Assembly: GCF_000611645.1 (NCBI RefSeq)
Contig: NW_014013532.1
Coordinates: 6,055-33,963, forward strand
Direction: 5' to 3'
DNA from: Monoraphidium neglectum
Taxonomy: Eukaryota; Chlorophyta; Chlorophyceae; Sphaeropleales; Selenastraceae
DNA length: 27,909 nucleotides
Both the position numbers and the translations under genes were made by a program. Each line of letters starts with the position of its first letter. The first letter of the stretch is position 1. The notes below the pieces were generated by a model. That model was not told where the DNA came from and made no database searches. It saw nothing but the letters and a program-made list of their open reading frames with translations. Positions 10,942 to 20,692 of this stretch are shown here, one piece after another.

Positions 10942-13411
10942 TCACCCCGCGTCAGCCACCGCCACTGGCTCTGGCAAGCATGGGCCAGCCGGAGCTTTAG
11001 CCGCCGGAGCGGCCCGCCGTGTGGCGAGCGAGTTGGCGACCGGACGCTCGCCGGGCAGGCCACGCCCGCCGCCCAGCGCCCCCGCGGCGGCCCGGCCCGC
11101 CGCCCCGGCGTAGCGCCGCCGGTTGGTGCCGCCCGGGCCGCCGGCGCCTGTCCCCGCTGCGCCTGCGCTCACGCCCGCGTCCCCGCCTGGGCCCGCGGCG
11201 GGCTCGCGGCCCTCGCAGCCAGCAGGCACCACCAGATGGTCGCCGTCTGGATCGTCCGGCCCCTTGTAAAGGCCCCGCCGCCTCGCACTGTCCCGCAGCT
11301 CTCGCAGCAGCGCGTGCACATGCTCCGGCGTCAGCCGCTCCGGCAGCGGCACGCGCCCGCGCGCCGCGCCGCCGCCCGCGGCGCCGCCGGCACGGTCCTG
11401 CGTCTTTGCGTCGCCGCGGTTGGCAGTCTCCGGTGCGCCGCCGCGCAGGCGGGGCCGGACGGGCGGCAGGCGTGGGTCGAAGCAAGAGACGGTGACAGGC
11501 GTGTAGGAGCTCAGGGAGCAGGCTGCAACTGCATGGAAAGACCTGGTCGGTTCAGCGTGTGGTATGGTGTGTAATGTGTCATTGTGTGCTTGCAACTTTG
11601 CTCGTGAGATTGAGGCTTGCTAATAGACTGCTGGGGAGACGTGCCCGCACAACCCCTTGGTTTAGGGTTCGAATATTGGGGTTCAAGGGACAGGGGCTTT
11701 GTACCGCAGAGCGCAGGTGCGCGCTGCGCTGCTGCATGAGCTGGCGTCGCTGTTGCTGCGTGCCCACCTGCTCCAATCCAGGGCCGTCACGGGCGCGCCG
11801 CCCAGCTCAAGGTTTGGCAGCCGCGCAGACGCGCCGCTCTCAAACAGCCAGCAGGTGACCGTGCCGTCCTCCGAGCCGCAAAGCAGATACCGGCCGTCTG
11901 ATTGTTGCGTGAGCGATCGCAGGAGTGACATGCTAGAGGTTGACCAGGGGGAAATAGGTGGTGAGAGGAGCTGCCGAAACACTGTGAACTGTTGCCGCAC
12001 GTAACAAGGCATTTTGTACGCCTTCCCTCTGGTGTCGGTGCCGCGCAGCATGGCGCATGCAATTGCCCAACGACTGGACATGGGCGCACCTGGGCTGATG
12101 GCCGCCTTGAGGGGCCCTGTGCCCGCCCTCACGCTTCCAAAACGACGATTCAAGATCAGGAGCTTGAGGTCAAGGGACGCCAGGTTGCCAGACCTGCTCA
12201 GCGCAACGAGGTGGCGGCCACCCGGGTGGGGCGCCAGCTGGGCGATGGGGGAGCCCGCCAGGTGTGCGCACGCGCGCAGCTTCTTCAGGGGCTCGGGGCA
12301 GCTTCCCCGCAGGTCCACCGCGATCTCATGCACCTGCATTGGGATGATGGATGTGCAGGGGATGGTTGGCAGCTCGGCGCAGTCTGCACATATGATGAGC
12401 CAGCACAAGTTTCTTTTCCGGCGCCCTGGGCCTGTCATCTTCATAAAAGCACCCGGTCGGGTGACAGGCGTTTTTCGGCAGTCACATGTGTGCGCAGGCG
12501 CAGATGTACGCAGGGCGCGGGCCGGCAGGCCGTCCGGGCTGATCACCAGTCCTGCGGCGTCGCCGGCGTAGAGGCGTGACCCAAGGGAGTCAAACGCCAG
12601 CGCCTCCACGCGCGCTGCCAGCGGCTGCGACCACCCGCACGGCACGGGTGCCAAACAAGAGAGTGGTGGGCGAGGTCAGGGGCGAGCATGCTTGGAGAAG
12701 GCATCAACTTTGGGACTGGGAGCAAAACTGGCGACAGCCTCAGAAGCCCAAATCCTGCCAGCCAGGTGCCTGCACGCGCCCGCCCGGCGAGGGCGAGCCT
12801 CGCAGACTTCTTTCTCATTGGGTTCAATGAGCAGTCACCTGTGTGGCAAACAGCAACAGCCCTCTCTGGGCGTCCCATAGCCTAACAGCGCCGTCGAAGC
12901 CGGCGGTGGCCACCACGTCGGCCCCCAGGCCTGCCAGGGGGCAGAACTCGGCGGCATACACAAAGCACGCGTGCTGCAGCGTAGACGCGGCAGCGGCGCC
13001 CGGAGCCTCTGGCGATGCGGGAGACTCACGGGCTCCGCTGGCGCTGCCGAGGGGGCAAGTGCTCACGAGGCTGCCTGCGCCGCCAGTGGGGCTGCCGAGG
13101 CTGCAAGTAGCTAAAAGGCCGCTGCTGTTGCCTGCACCCAGGGCAGCAGTGCTAAGGAAAATGCCGGTGGAGGCAGCGACGGCACCCTCACAATGAAAGA
13201 TGCCGGACAGCCCCAAGGGTGGCAACCGCCAGACCTTGGCAGTCATGTCACCGCTGGCGGTGACTAGTGCGGAGTCGTCAGGTGCCCATGCCATGCTGTA
13301 CACCAGGCCATCATGTGACCCCAGGACAGTTGTCAGCCGGCCTGTCAGGCCGTGATACAGGACCACCTGCTTGAAGGCAAGGAGGGGGAGCGTGCACGCA
13401 CGCACGCTTTC

Positions 13412-13478
<67 letters not shown>

Positions 13479-16400
13479 TGCGTGCGTGCGCACGCGCGCG
13501 TGCACGCGCTTGTGTCTGTGTGGGTGTGCTTGCTAGAGGGTAGTGTGAGGGCAAGGGGAGCGCGTGCGAAAAGCTCACGCCATCAATTTGCATGGAGCAT
13601 TGTTGTGAAAAACCTTGGCGGAGGTATTGATAAAAATTTTGGGTTACAGCAGATCTGCTGTGCGCCATCATCCATCAATACACCACTGCAAAGGCAACAT
13701 GACCGCATGCTTTGCAACCTTCAGGCAGGCGGGTAGGGCACGCCAGACCCACCATAGTGGCACCCTCTGCATTGCCGCACGCCGCCGCCAGCCACCGGCC
13801 GTCTCTCGAATACGAGACGCACGCACAGCCGCCTGCTGTGCCGCGCGGGCGCGCCGCAGGCGCATTGGGCAGCTGGCAGGGCACGGTGAAGGGGCGGTGC
13901 AGCGCCGCCTCCAGCGCGGCCGCGGCTGCGGCCGAGCCCGCGCTGCACGCGCCGTCCGCTCCGCCGGCAGATTGAGAGGCGTGGCGCTGGAGGCGCAGCA
14001 GGCCAAGCGGGAGACGCCCTTGGGGAGGGGTGAGGAGGGCCGAAGCGGGGTATCTTAACGGGTGATGTTGTGGGGCAGGTGACACGCCAGCTCAGCACAG
14101 CTTACAGTAGCCGCTGAGCTCACAGGCAGCGTTGCAAGCGCGCGCATGGCAAGGAGGCCCCCCCCCCGCTCACCAATCTCGAAGCCACTTCCATAGCCGG
14201 CCGGCAGCACCGGCTGCACACCCGCCGCCGCGTTCGTCACGACCACCATCGGCGCCGGCCGCGGCCGGGACAGGAGAGTCAAGATCAGCGCAGCCGGGTA
14301 CTTCTCCGCGTCTCCCCGCGCCGCCAGCACGGCCGCTGCCAGCGGAGCCGCGGCTCCCGCGCCGCCCGGCGCATCTGGTGGCGTGCCAGCGGCGGCGGCC
14401 GCCGCGGCGGCGGCCGGTGCGTTGCCGAGTGTGGCGCGCCAGGATACGTACGCCGCCTTGGCGGGCGTGTCGGGGTACGGCGCAGGCGCGGCGAGCGCAC
14501 CTGGATTGGCGCCGGCAGCACCCGGCGGGCGGGGCAGCACGAGGGAATCAGGAAGCCGCGGGCTGAGGAAAGCTGTTGCGCTCCAACTCACGGTGCTTGA
14601 CAGGCTGATCTTGCACGCAAAGCAAGCAGCGGACAGCAAACTGCGCAGGCACGCCCCTCGAGCAGCGACCTGCAAGATGCGCCCCTGCAGCTGCCGGCAG
14701 CCCTGAACCTCAAAACATCCTACCTGGCGTGTGGTAGCGATACAGCTGCAGCGCCAGCCGCCGCCCTTCCCGCCCAACCTCGGCCGGCCCCAGCGCCCTC
14801 AGCCGCAGGAACCCCCACGCCACCCCCATGCCGAGCGCGCCGCCCCCGCCGCCGCCGGCCGCCTTGAAATTTTGCGGCAGCTGCCTGTAGCCGCGGAAGC
14901 TGGAGGGAAGCTGCAAGACCTCTACCAGCAGCAGGGCGTCCCCTTGGGCCAAGACTTGGGCGTCCACATCCAATTCGAGATCCTCGTCCCACACAGGCGC
15001 GGCGGCCGCCGCCTCGCCCTCGCCGCAGCTGCAACCGGCCTCACCGCTGGTGCTATGCGAAGGGCTGCGGAGCGGCGACGGCGGCGGTGGTGGCGGCGAG
15101 GGGGGCGGCGCCACGAGATCGCAGGGGCGGGTTTGCAGTGGCGGCAGGTAAGAGAGAAGGGCCGGCGCGGGGGCGGCGGTGTTGTTGCCTGTCGTCGCCA
15201 GCGCCGGGCGCCCGGGGTACTCCAATACCTGGGCATGGGTGCGACCAGCCGTGCGCCATCGTCAGAGAGAGCCGTGACAGAGGCCAAGGGTGGCAGAGTG
15301 AGCGCCGTCGGGTGTGAACCCGCTTTGCACGCCGCACCTCTGGAGCCCAGATACGCAGCCGCCGGTATGCGCGTGCGCCTGCCACTGCTGCGGCCGTCGC
15401 AACGCCACTCCTGCTGCTGCTCATCCAAAGCCAGCTTTTTACTCACTTGCGCCTGTGCCTCTGCATCCAGCGCCAGCCCCTTCGCTGCCGCGCCGCCCCC
15501 GCCACCGCCGCCGCCGCCGATGCCGCCACCGGTGCCCGGGCTGCCCTCACCGCAGCTGTCCCGCACAGCCCCTCCAGGCGGCGCGGGGGCCGCGGGCGCT
15601 GCCAGCCGCAGGTACTCCCCTGTGGCTGCACTCACGAGGTGCAGGCGCACCACCGGGCTGACCACCCATGGGGACGGCTCCAGCGGCGCGGAGCAGCGGT
15701 GCACCGTGAAGCACGTCAGGCCATCGCCGCCGCGGCTGCCGCCCGTGCTGCCAACCTCAGGACGGCTGGCGCCGGCGCCGCCACACTCGCCTGGCGGCAG
15801 TGCGCCGTGGCGGCGCCACATGGGGCTGCAGAGGTCCCCGTCAAAATCCGCCGCTGTCAGCGCGCCGCCCGCGGCGAGCGGCGGCGACGCGAGCGCGCCG
15901 CTGGCTTGGCGGACGGCGCGCGGCCGGCGCGGCGTGTCGGGGTCGGCGGGCGGCTGCGTGCGGACGGGCGCCAAGTTTGGGATTGCTGTGGTGCTGGCGT
16001 TCGCAGCCGCTGCCGCTGCCCCTGAGGCACCAACACCCACTGCATGTGGCTGCCCGTCTGGTGACCCGGCCTCCCCCGCTGCCGACGAGGCGGGAGCAGC
16101 GGCCGCCAACGCCTCTGCTGTGCGCCCCTCATTGCTCGTGGCAGGCTGGACGTTGCCCAGAGCCTTCTCACAAGCTGGTGTTCCTGCGGCTGCTGTCGGG
16201 GTGCCTGCATTCAACACGAAATCATGCCCGGAAGGCTGTGCTTCAAGGGCTGGGCTCACAGGTGTCGCACCATGCCCACCACCGCTGCAGCCGCTGCTGC
16301 CGCCGCCGCTGGCTATGCTGGCCCGGCTGCTGCTCCGCGAAGCACCGTTGCAAGGAGACGCGCCGCCTGCGGGCGCAGCTGCCGTTGCTTCAGATACACG

Positions 16401-16643
16401 GCTGCGGCGCTGGCCGTTGCGCAGGCTCCCTGTGCGGCGCGGCGCGAGGAAAGAGGACCCCGAACGCTCCTCAGCGATCAACTCCACTGGAAACCTCTGT
16501 GCTGGTGAAGCACTGTCGCTCCTGACCGGCCCTTGTTCTTCAAGCGGCGACGTGCCTGGCGCACCCTCCGGCCAGGCACCGCCAACACCTGCGAAATCTG
16601 CATCGCCGCTGCTTTCGCCTGTCGCCGGTTCCATGGATTGCAT
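10942..16643 (-). CDS. AHI1: Jouberin (AHI1)-like WD40 protein
   Basis: Spliced model in transcript order: 16643-15447, 15228-14724, 14500-14174, 14090-13753, 13366-12839, 12624 to about 12547, 12333-12090, 11897-11768 and 11542-10942, giving about 1,315 residues. The exon 6 end is uncertain. A low-complexity N-terminus (about 330 residues) precedes a segment matching the jouberin pre-propeller region: RLHLVSAATGEYLR, YLPPLQTRPCDL, VAWGFLRLRALG with RRLALQLYRYHTPG, then EKYPAALILTLL. Seven WD blades follow: CACVSYSRDGRWLAAACG, DGLVYSMAWAPDDSALVTAS, VVATAGFDGAVRLWDAQ, EALAFDSLGSRLYAGD, APHPGGRHLVALSRSG, ISPDGRYLLCGSEDGTVTCW and APVTALDWSRSFHAVAAC. Block order and wording match animal AHI1, a ciliary transition-zone protein. 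A roughly 70-residue Ala/Ser/Gly insert separates blades 2 and 3. The 200-residue Gly/Arg/Ala-rich C-terminus shows no SH3 ALYDY signature, unlike the human protein. The homology is strong; a ciliary role in this organism is inferred. Confidence 0.85.
13413..13510 (+). repeat. (TG)31 microsatellite grading into CG/TG
   Basis: A 62-nt perfect (TG)n run (13413-13474) is followed by alternating purine-pyrimidine CG/TG sequence. It lies wholly within the jouberin intron 13367-13752, so the transcript carries (CA)n. Such sequence can adopt Z-DNA and is expected to be highly polymorphic. Confidence 0.95.
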
Positions 16644-17071
16644 GTGAGCCGGGTGCTGCGGCTCGCTGAGCTGCGTTTTGGTTTTGTATGCCTCCTAAAC
16701 CTTCGACTCGATCCTGCGCTTCGCTGGGCTGCACGGTTTCAGGTGTCATCTACTCCCAGGCTGCGGCACTGCATCGGAGTATACACCATTTAATCTTATT
16801 GCATTACGCTCAATAGGCCGCGCGATGCGTTCAGAAAAGTCAAGCTCTTCCCATGTCTGGTCTTCAGTACGATTTTGCGACAGGATGTCGAAGCTACGGT
16901 ACATACATGCGTGTTTTTGTAAAGGTAAACAGTCTTGCAGCTGCGACTTGCACCTAGCATTGCAGAGTGTGCTGGGGACGTACCAGAGCCTGTGCTGTCG
17001 GCTGCACACCCTGCGCACCTCCTGCATTGCGGCACAATTATGGTACGAGCAAGCGGCCATTGCGTTTGTGC

Positions 17072-17103
17072 GCATTTCAAAATGCGTGCATTTCAAAACG
17101 CGT
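17072..17103 (+). repeat. Two-copy 16-bp tandem repeat
   Basis: Two adjacent copies of GCATTTCAAAATGCGT that differ at one base (T to C at the twelfth position), followed by a partial third start (GCATG). It lies between psbX and the jouberin start, in the upstream region of the jouberin homologue. Function unknown. Confidence 0.75.
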
Positions 17104-17287
17104 GCATGCGGGTACAGGCTCCACTCGTGCGGGTACGCCTGCGTTTACTGAGCCTTGGGCGCGAGCCCTCGTTTGCCATGTCAAGGCGCATTCCCCCAGC
17201 CACTCTGTTTTCCTCCAAGCTATGCCAGCTTCCAGGAGCGCCGTTGACAACAGGCCGCAGGGCCAAAGCCGCCATGCGAACGAACCG

Positions 17288-17292
17288 TTACA
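17288..17292 (-). terminator. Poly(A) signal TGTAA of psbX
   Basis: The plus strand reads TTACA. On the minus strand this is TGTAA, about 293 nt downstream of the psbX stop at 17585-17587. Confidence 0.5.
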
Positions 17293-17584
17293 CACAGTCC
17301 AAGCATCGCACAGAAACCCGCATCAAAAAGGGGAGAGCGCCCGGCGCGTTCTGACGTCCTGCACGCTTCCCATCAGCACCCGGCAGGGCAATGCGGCACA
17401 CGCCACTCACACCGGAACGGGGTGCTGCTGTCGCCGACGCGCCGGCGAAGCACACTTCTGCCGGTGGCGCGCGCGGGGCAGGCGCGCCTCGGCTGAGTCC
17501 CTCAACACATACGCTGCTGCAGCTATTAATCAAGGCCCTCGCTCCAGGGGAGCACAACACTCACACCGCAGCTGTTGCGGGGAT

Positions 17585-18588
17585 TCAACCGCGCTTCACG
17601 GGGTCGAAGGTGGACACCGCGGTGATGGCAACGGCGATGCCGCCCAGGACCACGCCGCCCGCAATCAGCGAGTAGAGGAAGTTCCTGGTTGATATCAAAT
17701 GAGACAGGGCGGAGCGGCACGGCGGTTGTGCGATTAGGGCACACCAAGCTTGAATCGTACGCCCGCGGGCAAGGGGGTTGACCGCGGTGCGAAGAGCCAA
17801 TCTCGAAGAAGAACAGTGCCAGCCGGGCGCCTCGAAAGGCGCGCTCTGCAACCCTCTGACAGCTGCACGCCCACATTCCCTGTCCCACCATGCATAATCA
17901 ACTCACTTGAGGGAGGGGGTCACGGCGGCCTCAGCGACCAGGGGGGAGGCCATCATGGCGCCCACGCCGCTGATCACGCCCGCGGTCACGGCGGCCACAG
18001 CGCGCTCCTGCTTCTGGGCGCTGTGGTGGCGATGAGAGCGTACATGGGCAAGTGCAGCGGTGATTTAGGTCGGCCCGCTTCGTGTAGGCTCGCGAGCTCC
18101 GATCAAACTTCACCCTCACCCGAGGGTCGTCCGCACTGCAGCTGCGCAGGTCCAGCGCGCGCCCCTGCGTGCGCCTGGACCGTCCGCTGCTGCCCTGTGC
18201 GTTCCCTCTTCTGCTGACAGGTCCAACGAGAGTGTCTGCCGCGCATATGGGGACGGCCATGGAGTGCGCAGCACGGAGCCCGCCCGAGATGACCCGCTGT
18301 GGTTTAGCTTTGCCGGGACGAAGCCCAGCACAGTGGCCCGAAAACCGCGTCTGCCTGCACGAGACGCATCGAAAAACTGCGCCTTCCAATTCCGCACCTG
18401 GCGCGCACGCTGAGCCTGGGGCGCGCCACCGAGCAGCGCACGCCTGCAGATAACGACAGCAGGGCCACGCGGGGGTCAGCAGGAAATCACCATAATCCCA
18501 ATGAGGCAGGTTGCACGCTAAGAAGGTCCCGGATCTCACTGGGGGCGGCACGGGCCACGGTGGCCTTCTGCTGCATGCGGAGAGCCAT
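17585..18588 (-). CDS. psbX: Photosystem II reaction centre protein X, plastid precursor
   Basis: Four exons in transcript order: 18588-18540, 18443-18398, 18020-17907 and 17684-17585, total 309 nt or 102 residues, with every phase consistent and canonical splice sites. The ATG at 18588 is the natural start. Residues 1 to about 35 form a basic, Ser/Ala/Arg-rich chloroplast transit peptide (MALRMQQKATVARAAP, then SVRCSVARPRLSVRA). A second hydrophobic targeting segment ends in the Ala-x-Ala-type site VAEA. The mature protein has the PsbX hallmark pattern: TPSLKNFLYSL, one Gly/Val/Ala-rich membrane helix (IAGGVVLGGIAVAITAV) and the C-terminal FDPVKRG. PsbX is a one-helix subunit at the periphery of photosystem II, near cytochrome b559, and affects plastoquinone turnover. 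It is nuclear-encoded in green algae and plants, so a plastid precursor is expected. Confidence 0.94.
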
Positions 18589-19262
18589 CTCTGATGTGCG
18601 TGGTTGTGTTTTGCGAGCAAAAGCGAGGAAGTGGTGGTGTGCGTGCAGGAGTGACAGGGGAGGGCTGTGGCAACAGAAAGACCCTGCGCCGATCAACCTG
18701 ACTGCTGGCTCGCCGGTTCCGCTTCAGAGCGGCACCCTTGGAAGCCCCGACACCTCCGCGGGGCATGTGCGGCTGTAGAATGCTGATTCATTGGTGTGAC
18801 GATGCACATCCAGGCCGCTGCGATCCACGCTTTCCGGGCTTATGCCCACATGGCAGGTGAGCTGCTGTATTCAAACATGGTCACCACCTATCAGAGCCTT
18901 TTCCTTCCAGCAGTTCGCAGCCATGAATTCTGAGTACGACGGATGCATTTGCACATTACAAGTACGGATGGTTCACTAGGCAGCGACAGTGGCCGCCACG
19001 CTGGACGCCCACCAGCGCCCTCAGTGCACTTTGGGGCGCTTGTGCTCCCGCTCACGTGAGCGATTGCACAGCTGGATGCAACACTCTCGCCCCAAGACAA
19101 GTGCCCATGCAATCGAGACAAGCAAGCTGCAAAGCTGCCACAGTCCGTCCCCCACAAGGCATTCCTGCATGCGTCGCAGTCCTACTGCCAGAGGGTCGTG
19201 GGGCCTGCCCCAAGGCCTGTGCCAACACACTAGCCACGTCTGTTCCTATGAACCTGTACAAC
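18589..19262. other. Intergenic: CSN5 3' flank and psbX promoter region
   Basis: About 670 bases between the psbX start and the CSN5 stop, both on the minus strand. It holds the CSN5 poly(A) signal. No other gene is supported. Confidence 0.6.
18956..18960 (-). terminator. Poly(A) signal TGTAA of CSN5
   Basis: The plus strand reads TTACA (TGTAA on the minus strand), about 303 nt downstream of the CSN5 TAA at 19263-19265. Confidence 0.5.
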
Positions 19263-19988
19263 TTATGTCTCCATGGGTGCCTCCTCGCCCCCCGCTTGCT
19301 CTGACACCGCTGCCGCGCCTGCGCCAGAACCATCACCAGCACCATCGCCGCCTCCAGCCTGTGCAGCGGCCGCTGCTGCCTGTTGCAGGGGGTTGCAGTT
19401 GAAGAGCAACGCCTTGACCAGCTGGCTGCTGAGGCCCTTCACCTGAAGATCAAACGGCAGGGTTTGGGTGATAAGGGTCTTAGAGGAGTGGGTACGGCGA
19501 CAGGTTGTAGCACTCAAAGCAAAGGGGTGTCACGAGCTGCTGCGGTCCACGGGAAACGATTTGGTCGGACCAACTGGTGTTGCTCATGCAACCCGCCAGG
19601 GGGGAGGGTCCGCTTAAACAGATTGATGCCCTTTCAACCATGGTGCATGCCAGTACCAGCTTACCTGCTCGGCGCTTAGTTTGCCCACATCCCGGCAAAT
19701 TTTGTTGAGGGGCCCCTCGTCACCCCCACCACCGCCCTTCTTGCCACTGGCTGCTGCCGCGCCGACGTAGCGACCCATCCGTGCCCCTTGAGACAGGGTG
19801 GACTCAGCCTTGAAAGGTGAACGATGCGGGGGGGGGGGGGTGTTGTTGTTGCAAAAAAACGTGCGTGCAGGGTTGAGCCCTTTTGCCCATCACCGATGCC
19901 AGCAAAGGCTCATATCCAGGCTTTCTAAATCAACACATGTATGCATGTGAGTGTGCATGCACACACACGCACACGCCCACGTGGGTGT

Positions 19989-20034
<46 letters not shown>

Positions 20035-20643
20035 ACACACACACACACACCAGCGCATGCATGCTCGCACTTGCACACAAACACAGACACCACCAGCAAG
20101 CTCATGGCACTCAAGATACAGCCGCACACACACCTGCTCCAGCTTTTCTGCCACGTCGCTGATGCCACCAGCTGTGTATTCCCGGTTGCCTGTGAAGAGT
20201 GGTGGCGGTGATTGGGCGGCATAGGCGACAGCTGCCACTGCACCAGCGAGCGTCCCAGCACACACACGGAAGCAACGCAACAACATGATGGGGTCAAACA
20301 GGTCACATTGGGTGACGTTTTCTAAGTTAAGGGTGAAGCTGCTCTGCCCTGTGCCAGTCTCCAGCCTCTCATCGTCCCACAAAGCACGTCCGATGCAGTC
20401 AACCCACCGACGAGGGGTGACGCGCTGAGGGTGTTGACCCAGTAGCTGTTCCACAGCAGGTCCAGCAGGGCAGCGTCGAGGGACGACTTGAAGAAGGTGA
20501 TGTCCAGCGAATAGTACTGCAGTGTGTGGAAGAAGAGTTGTGTGTGTGTTGATGTGTGTGTGCGTGCGTGCACAAACGCGTGCGTATTTGTGTGTGTGTG
20601 TGTGTTTGTGTGTGTTTGTGTTTGTGTGTGTTTGTGTTTGTGT

Positions 20644-20692
<49 letters not shown>

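Larger units (their letters stand above)
16644..17584. other. Intergenic: psbX 3' flank and jouberin promoter region
   Basis: About 940 bases between two minus-strand genes. It holds the psbX poly(A) signal and a small tandem repeat. The open frames seen here are short and unsupported. Confidence 0.6.

Noticed and set aside
10997..11495. Arg/Pro-rich open frames on both strands near the jouberin C-terminus
   Set aside because: They are shadows of the Gly/Arg-rich last exon, whose frame is fixed by the splice phase from the preceding WD blade.
13311..13505. His-Thr repeat protein frames in the TG tracts (also near 20000, 20600 and 22550)
   Set aside because: These are translations of intronic dinucleotide repeats with no link to the flanking exons.
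15229..15446. Open in-frame extension between jouberin exons 1 and 2
   Set aside because: It begins with a consensus donor (GTGAGTAAAA) and ends in a CAG acceptor with phase 0 at both ends, and the homology resumes only after it. I treat it as an intron, though retention would keep the frame open.
14731..16647. 638-residue open frame on the plus strand
   Set aside because: It lies opposite the jouberin exons, whose minus-strand frame has clear homology. GC-rich Ala/Gly/Pro codons keep the antisense frame open by chance.
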